A stretch of 64,000 nucleotides of DNA from Bradyrhizobium sp. B124 (GTDB lineage: Bacteria > Pseudomonadota > Alphaproteobacteria > Rhizobiales > Xanthobacteraceae), in contig NZ_CP152413.1 of NCBI RefSeq assembly GCF_038967635.1, positions 4,278,001 through 4,342,000 of the forward strand, written 5' to 3'. Shown here piece by piece: positions 8,581 through 17,428 of the stretch. The notes under the pieces are model-generated. The model searched no databases. It saw nothing but the letters and a program-made list of their open reading frames with translations, and was not told the origin of the DNA. The number at the start of each line of letters is the position of its first letter. The first letter of the stretch is position 1. Made by a program: the position numbers and the translations under genes.

Positions 8581-9402
8581 CTACCGCGGCACGAACGCGA
8601 CCGGCACGCTGAAGCCCATCGAGCCTTGCGTGACCTCGGGTGGAAACGCCGGAAACGGCTGGGCCTGGCGCACCATCGCCAGCGCCCGCGCGTCGAAGGT
8701 CGGATTGCCGGACAAGCCGCCGAGATGGCTCGACAGCACCTGCCCGCCACGGCCGAGCGTGAACACCAGGCGGACCACGCCGCGCTGGCCGTTGCCGCCG
8801 GCCGGATAGGAGTGGAAGCGTAAGAGATGCGCGCGGACGCGTGCGTTGTAGGCTGCGATCGCCGATGCGGCTGCGCCAGCGCTGATCGCCGATTCCGCCG
8901 GCGCCTGGCGTTCGGCGCGGCTCGGCGCGCTGGTGCGCGGTGCCGGCGTCGCCTCGGACGGCTTCCTTGCTTCCCGGCGGACCACTTTCGGCTTGATCGG
9001 TTCGGGCTTCCGCTCCGGAACGACCTCCGTGGGCTCGGGCTTCGGTGGCGTGGCCTGGAGCTTCTGCTCCGGCGGCGCCGTCACCTCGGGCTTCTCCTGC
9101 AGCGGCGTCGGCGCGATCTCCTGCTGCACGGCCTGCGCGGCGGCAGGCTCCGGCCGCGCGGCGTCAGCCTCCTGCATCGCCGGGCCCGGCGGCAGCTCGG
9201 TCTCGGAAATCGCCGGCGCCGAGGTGATCGGCGTCAGGTCGATCAGCACCGCCGGCACCGCGACGCCCGGCGGCGGCGCCGAGACCCAGGTGACGCCGAG
9301 CGCAAGCAGCGCCGCATGCGCTGCCAGAATCGCGGCCGCCGACAGGCCCCACCGCCGCAGCCTGATGTCGTCGCCCGCATCATGAAGCGCATACGCGTTC
9401 AT
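8581..9402 (-). CDS. tonB: TonB energy-transducing protein of the heme locus
   Basis: 273 residues with the three classic TonB parts. A single N-terminal membrane anchor lies at about 17-39. A long Pro/Glu/Lys-rich periplasmic spacer spans about 85-150 (TPPKPEPTEVVPERKPEPIK). A C-terminal TonB domain follows, with YNARVRAHLLRFHSYP, then GVVRLVFTLGRGGQV and a final VRQAQPFPAFP. It carries proton-motive energy from ExbB/ExbD to the outer-membrane receptor. It is the last gene of a minus-strand run of exbB-exbD-tonB, 5 bases after exbD. Because the receptor HmuR is encoded upstream on the same strand, this TonB is probably dedicated to heme uptake. Confidence 0.93.
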   Translation of the reverse strand: MNAYALHDAGDDIRLRRWGLSAAAILAAHAALLALGVTWVSAPPPGVAVPAVLIDLTPITSAPAISETELPPGPAMQEADAARPEPAAAQAVQQEIAPTPLQEKPEVTAPPEQKLQATPPKPEPTEVVPERKPEPIKPKVVRREARKPSEATPAPRTSAPSRAERQAPAESAISAGAAASAIAAYNARVRAHLLRFHSYPAGGNGQRGVVRLVFTLGRGGQVLSSHLGGLSGNPTFDARALAMVRQAQPFPAFPPEVTQGSMGFSVPVAFVPR

Positions 9403-9407
9403 CGAAA

Positions 9408-9854
<447 letters not shown>

Positions 9855-9857
9855 CCC

Positions 9858-10643
9858 CTACTCCGCGGCGCGCGCCAGCCGGAACAGGCTGCGATCGCCC
9901 TCGCGGCTGACCAGCAGCATCACCGTGACCGAGGCGTCGCCGAGCAGCGCGCGGTAGGCCGCGATCGAACGCGTCAGGTGATTGTAGATCACGACCGCCG
10001 GAATCGCGGCCACCAGACCGAGCGCGGTCGCAAGCAGCGCCTCCGCGATTCCAGGCGCGACCACCGCGAGATTGGTGGTGTGGGCCTCGGAGATGCCGAT
10101 GAAGGCATTCATGATGCCCCACACCGTACCGAACAGGCCGACGAACGGCGCGGTGGCGCCGATGGTGGCGAGCACGCCGGTGCCGCGCGCGATCTGCCGC
10201 GACATCGCCGCCTCCACGCGCTCCAGCCGCAGCGCGATGCGCTCTTTGAAGCCGTCGTCGAACATGCCGCCGGAGAGCGCGGCTTCGCGCGACGCCGACT
10301 GCACGATCTGCGCCACCGCATCGCTGCCGTCGCGGCTGGCCTGCTCGACCTCGGCAAGCTGCGTGTCGCGCTCGAGCAGCCCGATCCGTTGCCGCGCAAG
10401 CGTCGTCTTGCGGCGGATCTCGACGGTCTTGGCGAGCCAGACCGTCCAGGTCACGAGCGAGGCGAAGGCCAGGCCGATCATCACCGCCTTCACGACGATG
10501 TCGGCGCTCTCGAACATGCCCCAGGGCGAGAGATTGCGCGGCAGCAGCGCGGCGTCGGTGGCGGCAAGGCACGCGCCCGGCAGCATTCCGAACATGGCGC
10601 ACGCCAACGACGCGATGCGTTGCCCAAGCCTGCGATGCGACAT
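9858..10643 (-). CDS. exbB: Biopolymer transport protein ExbB
   Basis: 261 residues from the ATG at 10643, which has a strong GGGAGG ribosome site; the reading frame is open further upstream but overlaps hutX in a biased, non-protein-like stretch. It contains an N-terminal signal-like segment, TM1 at about 50-70, a long cytoplasmic loop, and the MotA/TolQ/ExbB core with LATIGATAPFVGLFGTVWG and NLAVVAPGIAEALLATALG. It forms the inner-membrane proton channel with ExbD. Gene order hutX-exbB-exbD-tonB is all on one strand with short gaps. Confidence 0.94.
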   Translation of the reverse strand: MSHRRLGQRIASLACAMFGMLPGACLAATDAALLPRNLSPWGMFESADIVVKAVMIGLAFASLVTWTVWLAKTVEIRRKTTLARQRIGLLERDTQLAEVEQASRDGSDAVAQIVQSASREAALSGGMFDDGFKERIALRLERVEAAMSRQIARGTGVLATIGATAPFVGLFGTVWGIMNAFIGISEAHTTNLAVVAPGIAEALLATALGLVAAIPAVVIYNHLTRSIAAYRALLGDASVTVMLLVSREGDRSLFRLARAAE

Positions 10644-10668
10644 GGTCGCCTCCCGTCCTTCGTCGGTC

Positions 10669-11193
10669 TCAGCTCGCTCTCGGTGCGATGCGGTCCGCCA
10701 GCGCGTGGAAGCGCGCCAGCTGGTCGCCGCGCAACGCGCGCGTCTCGTCGCGGCCGACGAACACCTTGAACATGATGCCGCCATCGAGATTGATGAAGGC
10801 GATGAAGGCCGACACCTTGCCCATGAAGGGCCGCTCGACGAACGCGATCGCCGCACAGCGCTCATGCCTGAGATGGCCGTGCAGGCCCTTCGGCTGCATC
10901 AGGTTGAAATAGCCGCGGCCCACTTCGCCTTTCGGAATGCCGCCGGTGAACTCGAAAATCGCGTCATCGGTGTGCACGATCAGCGTCACCTCGCCCCATT
11001 CCGCGATGTCCTGCATCGCGGCGGCAAACTCGCCGGCCCCGATCCGCACCATGCTGTCGGGCAGCGCCTCGAGCACCGCGCGCGGCGTCACCTTGCGCTC
11101 GCGCGCGACGTCCTCGATCACAGCGCCGGGATTGTCGGCCATGTAGGCCTTCAACCCGGCAAGCTCCGCGTTCTGCACGGCCGCCTCCGTCAC
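10669..11193 (-). CDS. hutX: Heme utilisation cytosolic carrier protein, HutX/ChuX family
   Basis: 174 residues, GTG start overlapping the stop of the preceding gene by 4 bases (GTGA). The HutX/HuvX/ChuX family (related to the HemS fold) is indicated by VAREEKV-like helix PRAVLEALP, FAAAMQDIAEWGEVTLIVHT, GYFNLMQPKGLHGHLRHERC and AFIAFINLDGGIMFKVFVGRDE. Family members bind heme in the cytoplasm and pass it to a degrading enzyme. Here it lies between the candidate heme monooxygenase and exbB, which fits that hand-over role. Confidence 0.9.
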   Translation of the reverse strand: MTEAAVQNAELAGLKAYMADNPGAVIEDVARERKVTPRAVLEALPDSMVRIGAGEFAAAMQDIAEWGEVTLIVHTDDAIFEFTGGIPKGEVGRGYFNLMQPKGLHGHLRHERCAAIAFVERPFMGKVSAFIAFINLDGGIMFKVFVGRDETRALRGDQLARFHALADRIAPRAS

Positions 11194-11522
11194 GCCGAGC
11201 TCTTGGCGCGCTCGGTGATCAGCACCTCAAAGCCTTCGAATCTGGGATGACCGAGATAGAGGCTGCCGCCGGTCTCGTTGCCGGCGCGGGAATGGGCACG
11301 CCGGAACGCATCGGACTTGGTCCAGTCCTCGAACGCCGCCTTGCTGGCCCACACCGTGTGGGTCGCATAGAGCGTGTGATCCTCGGCCTCGGGCCCCTTC
11401 ACGAGGTGAAATTCGATGAATCCCGGCAGATCGCCGAGATAGGATTCGCGGGTCTTCCAGACCGTCTCGAACGCCTGTTCCTTGCCCTTGATCACCTGAA
11501 ACCGGTTCATTGCGATGAACAT
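11190..11522 (-). CDS. hmuD: Heme-degrading monooxygenase, IsdG/HmuD type
   Basis: 110 residues from an ATG with an AGGAGAAG ribosome site. It is a dimeric alpha/beta-barrel (ABM) protein. The three residues that define IsdG-type heme oxygenases are in place: Asn6 in MNRF, Trp67 in FEDWTKSDAF and His77 in RAHSRAGN. It would open imported heme and release iron. Bradyrhizobium japonicum has two such enzymes, HmuQ and HmuD, and HmuD lies in the hmu cluster, so the symbol is offered by position and family. Its gene follows hmuR on the same strand after a 135-base gap holding a perfect hairpin, and overlaps hutX by 4 bases. Confidence 0.87.
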   Translation of the reverse strand: MFIAMNRFQVIKGKEQAFETVWKTRESYLGDLPGFIEFHLVKGPEAEDHTLYATHTVWASKAAFEDWTKSDAFRRAHSRAGNETGGSLYLGHPRFEGFEVLITERAKSSA

Positions 11523-11598
11523 GAAAGCCTTCTCCTGTTTGGCGGCGGATGCACGGGATCCTGCCGATTGATCTCGTTGATAACATGAATACGCCAAC

Positions 11599-11622
11599 GC
11601 CGCGCTGGGGCACCAGCGCGGC
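11599..11622 (-). promoter_or_regulatory. Perfect 10-bp hairpin between hmuR and hmuD
   Basis: Arms GCCGCGCTGG (11599-11608) and CCAGCGCGGC (11613-11622) with loop GGCA. It lies 36 bases beyond the hmuR stop and before hmuD. No T-run follows on the minus strand, so it looks like an RNA-processing or 3-prime-protecting stem rather than a full terminator. It could let hmuR be expressed at a different level from the downstream genes. Confidence 0.6.
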
Positions 11623-11657
11623 CGGAGCAACCTGGATGGAATGATCGGCTCGTCGCG

Positions 11658-14006
11658 TTACGCTCCACCTAGGTGAATCCTGAGCCCGGCCTTGTAGACG
11701 GTGCCCGGACCGGGGCTCGAGAACAGCACGTCGTTCTGCGTCGTGCCGTCGCTCGAGGAGCCCGGGATCGCATAGGGCCGGTAGTACTGGTTCAAGAGAT
11801 TGTCGACCGACGCCGTGAAGGTGATGTCCTTGGTGGCGTTCCAGGTCAGATAGAGGTTGACCAGCTCGTAGCCGGTCGACGGCAGATAGCCCGCCGGCAA
11901 ATCGTTGTTGGCGCCGAACGAGGACCATTGCGCGGCAATGATCAGCGTGCGGTCGAGCAGGCGCACGCCGCCAGTCGTCGTCACCTTGCGCGGCGTGATG
12001 GTGGCGAGCCCGACATCGGTCCCGGTGTTCCGGCCGCGCATCAGATGGCCGGCGACCCCCACGAACCAGTCGCCCGCATCATACATCGTCTCGAGCTCAA
12101 AACCCTCGATGCGGGCGTGCGCGATGTTCTGGTACTGGTAGAACTGGCTGAAGCGTCCGAACGGCGTCGTTGTCGGCGCCGACGGAACGAGGTCGATATA
12201 GCCGTCGACGTCGTTGTGGAACACGTTGATCTTGCCGCGGAATGAATCGTTCGCGGTGAAGATGCCGTCATACTTCAGATTGATGCCGGCTTCCTTGTTC
12301 TTGCCGACCTCGGGCCGCAGCGCCGCATTGGGCAGGAAGCAGAACAGGCCGCTGGTGCCGTCGGGGCAGTTGAACAGCGCCGGCCCGCCGCCGGTGGCGT
12401 GGCCGCCCGAGATCAGGGTCTCGGTGATCGACGGCGCGCGATAGCCTTCGGCATAGCTCACATAGGGCGTGAAGCCGGTCACCGGCGTGACGCCGACCGT
12501 GATCTTCGGCGACAGCCGGTCGCCGCTGGTCGTGGTGTTGATCGAGGTGAGCTCGTAGTGGTCGTAGCGGACCGCACTGACGAGTTCGAGCCAGGTCGAA
12601 TAGTTCTGCTTCAACTGCACGAAGCCGCCGGACACCGTGCGCTGGCCGCCGGGCGTGGTGATGTTGGAATTGCCGTGGGAGTCGAAAGTCTCGACATCGT
12701 CGCGGAAGGCGTCGAAGCCGTAGGTCACAGCGTTGCGCCAGTCGCCGAAATTGAACCGCGAGGTGTTGTTGACGTCCAGCCCGACGGTGTCGAGCGAATA
12801 GCCGCGCTTGTCGCCGACGCAGCCGGAGATGTTGTTGCCGGGATTGGCCAGCGTGCAGACGCCGCCGCCTGACGTGATGCGGTTGTTGTAGGTCTTGACC
12901 TGGTCGTTGTCGGTGCGGTTGCCGTAGACCGAGATGTTCCAGTCGAACAACATGTCGTCGGGCTTGGAATATCGCCAGCTCAGCGTACCCGTGTAATTCC
13001 TTGCATCGGAGGCGTAGACGGAGGAGCCCGCGATCGCCGCCAGCGGCGCCGCCATCGTGGTCGGGCCGCGGTTTTGCTGACCGATATTGTACTGGTAATC
13101 CTGAAAGACGCCGCCGATCTTGAACTCGTGGCCTTCGGCCGGGCGGATCGTCACCTTCATCAGGCCGGCCGCGATATCGTTGCCGGTGTTGCCGATCTCG
13201 GTGCCGGCGCCATCCTTGTAGTTGCTCTGGGTGCGGTAGACCGCGCCGCCGAACACATCGACATTCGGATCGGCGCGCACGCCGCCGAACACCGAACCCA
13301 TGCCGCGGTCCTTGTTGCTGCCATAGGACCCCGACATGTCGACGCCCCAGCGTTCGCCGGGACGCACCACGTCGTCGATATCCTTGGTGCGGAACGAGAC
13401 CACGCCGCCGATCGCGCCGGAGCCGTAGATGTTCGCGGTCGGGCCGCGCACCACGTCGACGCCGCCGATCAATTCGGGATCGAGGAAGAAGGAGCCGTTG
13501 GCGTTGTGGCCGGTGCGCTGATAGTTCTGCCGCGCGCCGTCGACCACGACCGCGACGCGGCCGAAGTCCTGCAGGCCGCGGATGTTGATCACCGTCGCCG
13601 GATCGTCGCCGCGCTCCTGGAACGAGACGCCGGGCACGTTATAGAAGATGTCGGAGACCCGGTTCGGCTGCAGGCCCTGAATCTTCTCCAGCGTGACGGA
13701 GCTGACCGGCGCCAGCGCGTCGATCGCGCGCTCTTCGGTCTTGGAGGCGACCGCCGTGATGGTGTCGAGCGATTGCACCGGCACCGCGCCGATCTGCGCG
13801 CGCGCATTCATCGCAGGCGACGCCGCCGCCTGCGGGTTGGCCGCAGGCTTCGGCTTGCGTTGGGCCTGCTTCGGCCGCTCGGTCGCGGGACGCGCAGCCG
13901 ACGCATCGGCGGTTTGCGCCAACCCACTTGCCGGCAGCGCTGCCGAAAATGAAAACACCGACGCACCCAACATCAAGGCGCGCGAAACCCTAGCCCCGTC
14001 AGCCAT
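11658..14006 (-). CDS. hmuR: TonB-dependent heme receptor HmuR
   Basis: 782 residues from the ATG at 14006, which places a signal peptide (RALMLGASVFSFSAALPASG) at the N-terminus; an upstream in-frame start near 14144 would add 46 residues lacking a protein-like look. A TonB-box-like segment and plug domain follow at about residues 85-230 (NRVSDIFYNVPGVSF, VINIRGLQDFGRVAVVVDG, DVVRGPTANIYGSGAIGGVV). The remainder is a 22-strand barrel ending in aromatic-rich TVYKAGLRIHLGGA, with SYAEGYRAPSITE near residue 530. It belongs to the hemoglobin/heme receptor family. Together with the divergent hmuPTUV and the downstream TonB-ExbBD, the assignment as heme receptor is strong. Confidence 0.92.
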   Translation of the reverse strand: MADGARVSRALMLGASVFSFSAALPASGLAQTADASAARPATERPKQAQRKPKPAANPQAAASPAMNARAQIGAVPVQSLDTITAVASKTEERAIDALAPVSSVTLEKIQGLQPNRVSDIFYNVPGVSFQERGDDPATVINIRGLQDFGRVAVVVDGARQNYQRTGHNANGSFFLDPELIGGVDVVRGPTANIYGSGAIGGVVSFRTKDIDDVVRPGERWGVDMSGSYGSNKDRGMGSVFGGVRADPNVDVFGGAVYRTQSNYKDGAGTEIGNTGNDIAAGLMKVTIRPAEGHEFKIGGVFQDYQYNIGQQNRGPTTMAAPLAAIAGSSVYASDARNYTGTLSWRYSKPDDMLFDWNISVYGNRTDNDQVKTYNNRITSGGGVCTLANPGNNISGCVGDKRGYSLDTVGLDVNNTSRFNFGDWRNAVTYGFDAFRDDVETFDSHGNSNITTPGGQRTVSGGFVQLKQNYSTWLELVSAVRYDHYELTSINTTTSGDRLSPKITVGVTPVTGFTPYVSYAEGYRAPSITETLISGGHATGGGPALFNCPDGTSGLFCFLPNAALRPEVGKNKEAGINLKYDGIFTANDSFRGKINVFHNDVDGYIDLVPSAPTTTPFGRFSQFYQYQNIAHARIEGFELETMYDAGDWFVGVAGHLMRGRNTGTDVGLATITPRKVTTTGGVRLLDRTLIIAAQWSSFGANNDLPAGYLPSTGYELVNLYLTWNATKDITFTASVDNLLNQYYRPYAIPGSSSDGTTQNDVLFSSPGPGTVYKAGLRIHLGGA

Positions 14007-14160
14007 TCTAGCCCCAGCCCGATCATCGCTTTTCTGGTTTGGCTGGCGTGCGCTCCACCGAGCGGCTTGCTGGCTACGTTGCGATGCAAGCCACAAGCCT
14101 GCATCGTGTGATGACTGGTTACGAGCCGGCAACAAAACGGTCAAGAATGCGGCGGCGTTG

Positions 14161-14177
14161 TTTACATCGATTGTAAA
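14161..14177. promoter_or_regulatory. Candidate Irr box (iron control element)
   Basis: The 17-base inverted repeat TTTACATCGATTGTAAA has perfect 6-base arms TTTACA and TGTAAA. It matches 14 of 17 positions of the Irr-box consensus as I remember it (TTTAGAAYNRTTCTAAA). It lies 81 bases upstream of hmuP and 155 bases upstream of hmuR, between the two divergent arms of the heme locus. In Bradyrhizobium, Irr and HmuP act together at the hmuR promoter, so this placement fits. Position and match are seen; binding is inferred. Confidence 0.7.
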
Positions 14178-14257
14178 GTGCAGCCGTTGGAATGCGCCTT
14201 CGCCCGCTTATACAAGCAAGCATCATTTGAAGATTTCGAAAGCGCAGCACCACGAGC

Positions 14258-14464
14258 ATGTCGGCCACTTCCGGAGACAACATCGGCGCGGCGGGAAAAC
14301 AGGACGTATCGGCGTCCGACGCGGCCAAAACGCTCATCATGCACGGGAATCGCCTCGACAGCCGCGACCTGTTCGCGACCGAGCGCGAGATCATCATCAT
14401 GCATGGCGAAGAGCATTACCGCTTGCGGTTGACCTCGCAGAACAAGTTGATCCTGACCAAGTGA
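14258..14464 (+). CDS. hmuP: Hemin uptake protein HmuP/HemP
   Basis: 68 residues. The C-terminal 35 residues match the HemP family (DSRDLFATEREIIIMHG, then EEHYRLRLTSQNKLILTK), including the invariant final LILTK. HmuP in Bradyrhizobium japonicum is a coactivator needed with Irr for hmuR expression, so it is a regulator rather than a transporter. The stop overlaps a possible GTG start of hmuT (GTGA), so translation of the two is likely coupled. It is the first gene of the plus-strand operon. Confidence 0.93.
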   Translation: MSATSGDNIGAAGKQDVSASDAAKTLIMHGNRLDSRDLFATEREIIIMHGEEHYRLRLTSQNKLILTK

Positions 14465-14472
14465 CGCCCCCG

Positions 14473-15423
14473 ATGACAATTTGTCGCACGCTCGCTCTGC
14501 TCGCGCTCTCCTGTCTGCTGCCGATCGGCGCAGCGATCGCCGAGGGCATCACCGTGCACGACGCACGCGACCGCGACGTCGTGATCGACGATCCCACGCG
14601 GATCGTCTCGATCGGCGGCGCGATCACCGAGATCCTCTATGCGCTCGGTTTCGAGGACCGCATCGCCGGCGTCGATGCGACCAGCCTCTACCCGCCGTCT
14701 GCGCTGCGTGAGAAGCCCGACGTCGGCTATATGCGCCAGCTGTCGCCGGAGGGCGTGCTCGGCCTGCATCCGTCGCTGGTGTTTGCAGTGCAGGGCTCCG
14801 GGCCGAAGGAGACCATGGATGTGCTGGAGGCGGCCAAGGTGCCGCTGGTGCTGGTGCCCGAGGCGTTCTCGGAAGCCGGGCTGATCGAGAAGATCAAACT
14901 TGTGGGCCATGCCATGGGCGCCGATCCGCGCGCCGCTTGCCTCGCCACAGCGGTGGAGAGCGATCTCGCGCAACTGCGCGCGTTGCGCGCCAAAGTGACG
15001 AAACCGATGCGCGTGATGTTCGTGATGTCGCTCCTGAACGGCCGGGCGTTGGCTGCGGGTCACAAGACCGCCGCGGACGAGATCATCCAGCTCGCCGGCG
15101 GCGTCAACGCGATCGATGGTTACGACGGCTACAAGCCGGTCAACGACGAGGCCATCGTGGCGGCGAAACCGGACGTCGTGCTGTCGATCGATCGCGGCAA
15201 GGACTCGCTGACGTCAGATGCCGTGTTCACGCATCCGGCCTTCGCGCTGACGCCGGTCGGCACCAACAAGGCCTTCATCTCGATGGAGGGGCTTTATTTG
15301 CTCGGCTTCGGGCCGCGCACGGCGGCCGCGGCACGCGACCTCTCGGTCAGGCTCTATCCGGCGCTGGCGCCGGAGGCAGCCACCTTCAAGCCGGCGGCGC
15401 TGACCGCGAACTGCCGGCAATGA
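14473..15423 (+). CDS. hmuT: Periplasmic heme-binding protein HmuT
   Basis: 316 residues from ATG at 14473; a GTG at 14461 overlapping the hmuP stop is an alternative that adds four residues. A signal peptide spans about residues 1-24 (LALLALSCLLPIGAAIAEG). The body is a class III (BtuF/FhuD-like) binding protein: RIVSIGGAITEILYALGFED, GYMRQLSPEGVLGLHPSLVF, a long connecting helix, then NAIDGYDGYKPVNDEAIVAAKPDVVL. It receives heme from HmuR in the periplasm and delivers it to HmuUV. The hmuU ATG overlaps its stop (ATGA). Confidence 0.93.
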   Translation: MTICRTLALLALSCLLPIGAAIAEGITVHDARDRDVVIDDPTRIVSIGGAITEILYALGFEDRIAGVDATSLYPPSALREKPDVGYMRQLSPEGVLGLHPSLVFAVQGSGPKETMDVLEAAKVPLVLVPEAFSEAGLIEKIKLVGHAMGADPRAACLATAVESDLAQLRALRAKVTKPMRVMFVMSLLNGRALAAGHKTAADEIIQLAGGVNAIDGYDGYKPVNDEAIVAAKPDVVLSIDRGKDSLTSDAVFTHPAFALTPVGTNKAFISMEGLYLLGFGPRTAAAARDLSVRLYPALAPEAATFKPAALTANCRQ

Positions 15424-16520
15424 GCGTGCTGGCCGAACGCCCCGCGCGTGCGAAGCGACGGCGCGCCGGCATGTCGCCGCGGCCGGCGGCGACACTCACC
15501 CTGCTCTGCCTGCTTGCGGCGCTCGCAGCAAGCGCCCTGGTCGCCCTGACGGTCGGGGCGGCCGGTATCCCATTGGCACGGCTTCCCGCCGCGCTCGGGC
15601 TATGGGCCGACAGCGCGGCCAACCCGCTGCTCGCGCGCGACCAGCTCGTGGTGTGGTCGATCCGGATCCCGCGGATCGCGGCGGCTGCGATGGTCGGCGG
15701 ACTCCTTGCCGTATCAGGCACAATCATGCAGGGCCTGTTCCGCAACCCCCTCGCCGATCCGGCGCTGGTCGGCGTCTCCTCCGGCGGCGCGTTCGCCGCA
15801 GCGGCGGCGATCGTATTCACCGACAGCCATCTCGGCGAGAGCCTGCGCTTCCTGCAGCATCAGCTGCTGCCGATCGCGGCCTTCGCCGGGTCGCTGATTA
15901 CGACCATCGTGCTTTATGGCATTGCGAGCCGCGGCGGCCGGACCTCGATCGCGATCTTCCTGCTGGCCGGGCTTGCGATTGCCGCGATCGCCAATGCGGG
16001 CATCGGGCTCCTGGTGTTCGTCGCCGACGACCGCCAGCTGCGCGACATCACCTTCTGGATGCTGGGTTCGCTGAGCGGCGCGACCTGGACCAAGCTCACG
16101 GCGCTTGCCCCGGTCCTGGCCGCGGCGCTGATCGCCTGCCTCTGGATCGCGCGCGGCCTCGACGTGCTGGTGCTCGGCGAGGCCGAGGCATTCCACAGCG
16201 GCGTCGACGTCGAGCGGCTGAAGCGGATCTCGATCGTGCTGGTGTCGGCGATGACCGGGGTCGCGGTTTCGGTTTGCGGTGTGGTCGGTTTCGTCGGCAT
16301 CGTGGTGCCGCATCTGCTGCGGCTGGTGATCGGGCCCGGGCACCGCCTGCTGCTGCCGGCCTCCGCATTGCTCGGCGCCATCCTGCTGGTCGGCGCCGAC
16401 ACCGTGGCGCGCACCATCGTGGCCCCTGCTGAGATGCCGATCGGCATCCTGACCGCGGCGATCGGCGCGCCGTTCTTCCTCGCCATGCTGCTGCGCCAGC
16501 GCTCCCTGGTGTCGCTATGA
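15420..16520 (+). CDS. hmuU: Heme ABC transporter permease HmuU
   Basis: 366 residues of the FecCD/BtuC permease family with about ten membrane spans. Family signatures are clear: IRIPRIAAAAMVGGLLAVSG, then TIMQGLFRNPLADPALVGVSSG, the coupling-helix region GVDVERLKRI, and GFVGIVVPHLLRL near the C-terminus. The start overlaps the hmuT stop by 4 bases and its stop overlaps hmuV by 4 bases, so the operon is tightly coupled. It forms the inner-membrane heme channel as a dimer. Confidence 0.95.
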   Translation: MSVLAERPARAKRRRAGMSPRPAATLTLLCLLAALAASALVALTVGAAGIPLARLPAALGLWADSAANPLLARDQLVVWSIRIPRIAAAAMVGGLLAVSGTIMQGLFRNPLADPALVGVSSGGAFAAAAAIVFTDSHLGESLRFLQHQLLPIAAFAGSLITTIVLYGIASRGGRTSIAIFLLAGLAIAAIANAGIGLLVFVADDRQLRDITFWMLGSLSGATWTKLTALAPVLAAALIACLWIARGLDVLVLGEAEAFHSGVDVERLKRISIVLVSAMTGVAVSVCGVVGFVGIVVPHLLRLVIGPGHRLLLPASALLGAILLVGADTVARTIVAPAEMPIGILTAAIGAPFFLAMLLRQRSLVSL

Positions 16521-17320
16521 GCGCGCTGCTGGAGGCGCAATCGGTATCGATGACGGTCGGCGGCGCGGCGCTGGTCGATATGGTCTCGCTGCAGATCGGC
16601 GCCGGCGAGATGATCGCGATCGTCGGTCCCAACGGCGCCGGCAAATCGACCCTGCTGCGGATGCTGTCGGGCGATCTCCGTCCGTCGCGCGGAACGATCC
16701 GGCTCAGGCAGCGCGACCTCAACGCCTATGGTCCACGCGAGCTGGCGCAACACCGCGCGATGCTGTCACAGCACGTCAACGTCACCTTCCCGTTCACGGT
16801 CGAGGAAATTGTCAGCATGGGCGCCGGCGAGAGCCCGCGCGCGGTGACGCGTGCGCTGGTCACCGCGGCGCTGGACGAGGTCGGACTGGCGCATTTCCGG
16901 TTCCGGCAATTGCCGACGCTGTCCGGCGGCGAGCAGCAACGCGCGCATTTCGCCCGCGTGCTGGTGCAGCTCGCCTGCGGCGAGGCGCTGCACGGGCCGG
17001 GGCTGTTGCTGCTGGACGAGCCGACCTCGAGCCTCGATTTGCGGCATCAGATCGACCTGGTCGAGACCGCCCGGCAGCGCGCCGCGCGCGGCACCGCCGT
17101 GATCGCGATCCTGCACGACCTCAATCTCGCGATGCGGTTCGCCGACCGCATCCTGCTGCTGCATCGTGGGCGGCTTGCCGTCGACGGCGACCGCGCCGCG
17201 GCGATGCAGGCCGACACGCTGAGGCAGATCTTCGAGATCGACGCCACGATCGAACATACCGGCAGCGGCGTGCCGTTCCTGCTGCCGCAGACGATGCGGC
17301 CGGCGGGCAAGGCGACGTAA
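16517..17320 (+). CDS. hmuV: Heme ABC transporter ATP-binding protein HmuV
   Basis: 267 residues. Walker A is GPNGAGKST at 37-45, the ABC signature is LSGGEQQR at 135-142, and Walker B is LLLLDEPT at 163-170, with the switch histidine in AILHDLNLAM near 200. This is a complete FecE/HmuV-type ATPase that drives heme import through HmuU. It is the last gene of the operon; a phytase-like gene follows after 108 bases with its own ribosome site. Confidence 0.95.
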   Translation: MSALLEAQSVSMTVGGAALVDMVSLQIGAGEMIAIVGPNGAGKSTLLRMLSGDLRPSRGTIRLRQRDLNAYGPRELAQHRAMLSQHVNVTFPFTVEEIVSMGAGESPRAVTRALVTAALDEVGLAHFRFRQLPTLSGGEQQRAHFARVLVQLACGEALHGPGLLLLDEPTSSLDLRHQIDLVETARQRAARGTAVIAILHDLNLAMRFADRILLLHRGRLAVDGDRAAAMQADTLRQIFEIDATIEHTGSGVPFLLPQTMRPAGKAT

Positions 17321-17428
17321 CGCCGCAAGGCTTATCCCGCCGCAACATCCGCGGTTCACAAAACTGTCAGCGGGCTGTAACAGGCGCCTCGGAGAACACC
17401 GCATCGTTTGTCCTTTGGGAGATCAACC

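Noticed and set aside
14007..14144. N-terminal extension of HmuR by 46 residues
   Set aside because: The extension is not signal-like, while the ATG at 14006 gives a proper signal peptide; the extended start would also leave only 16 bases to the Irr-box-like site.
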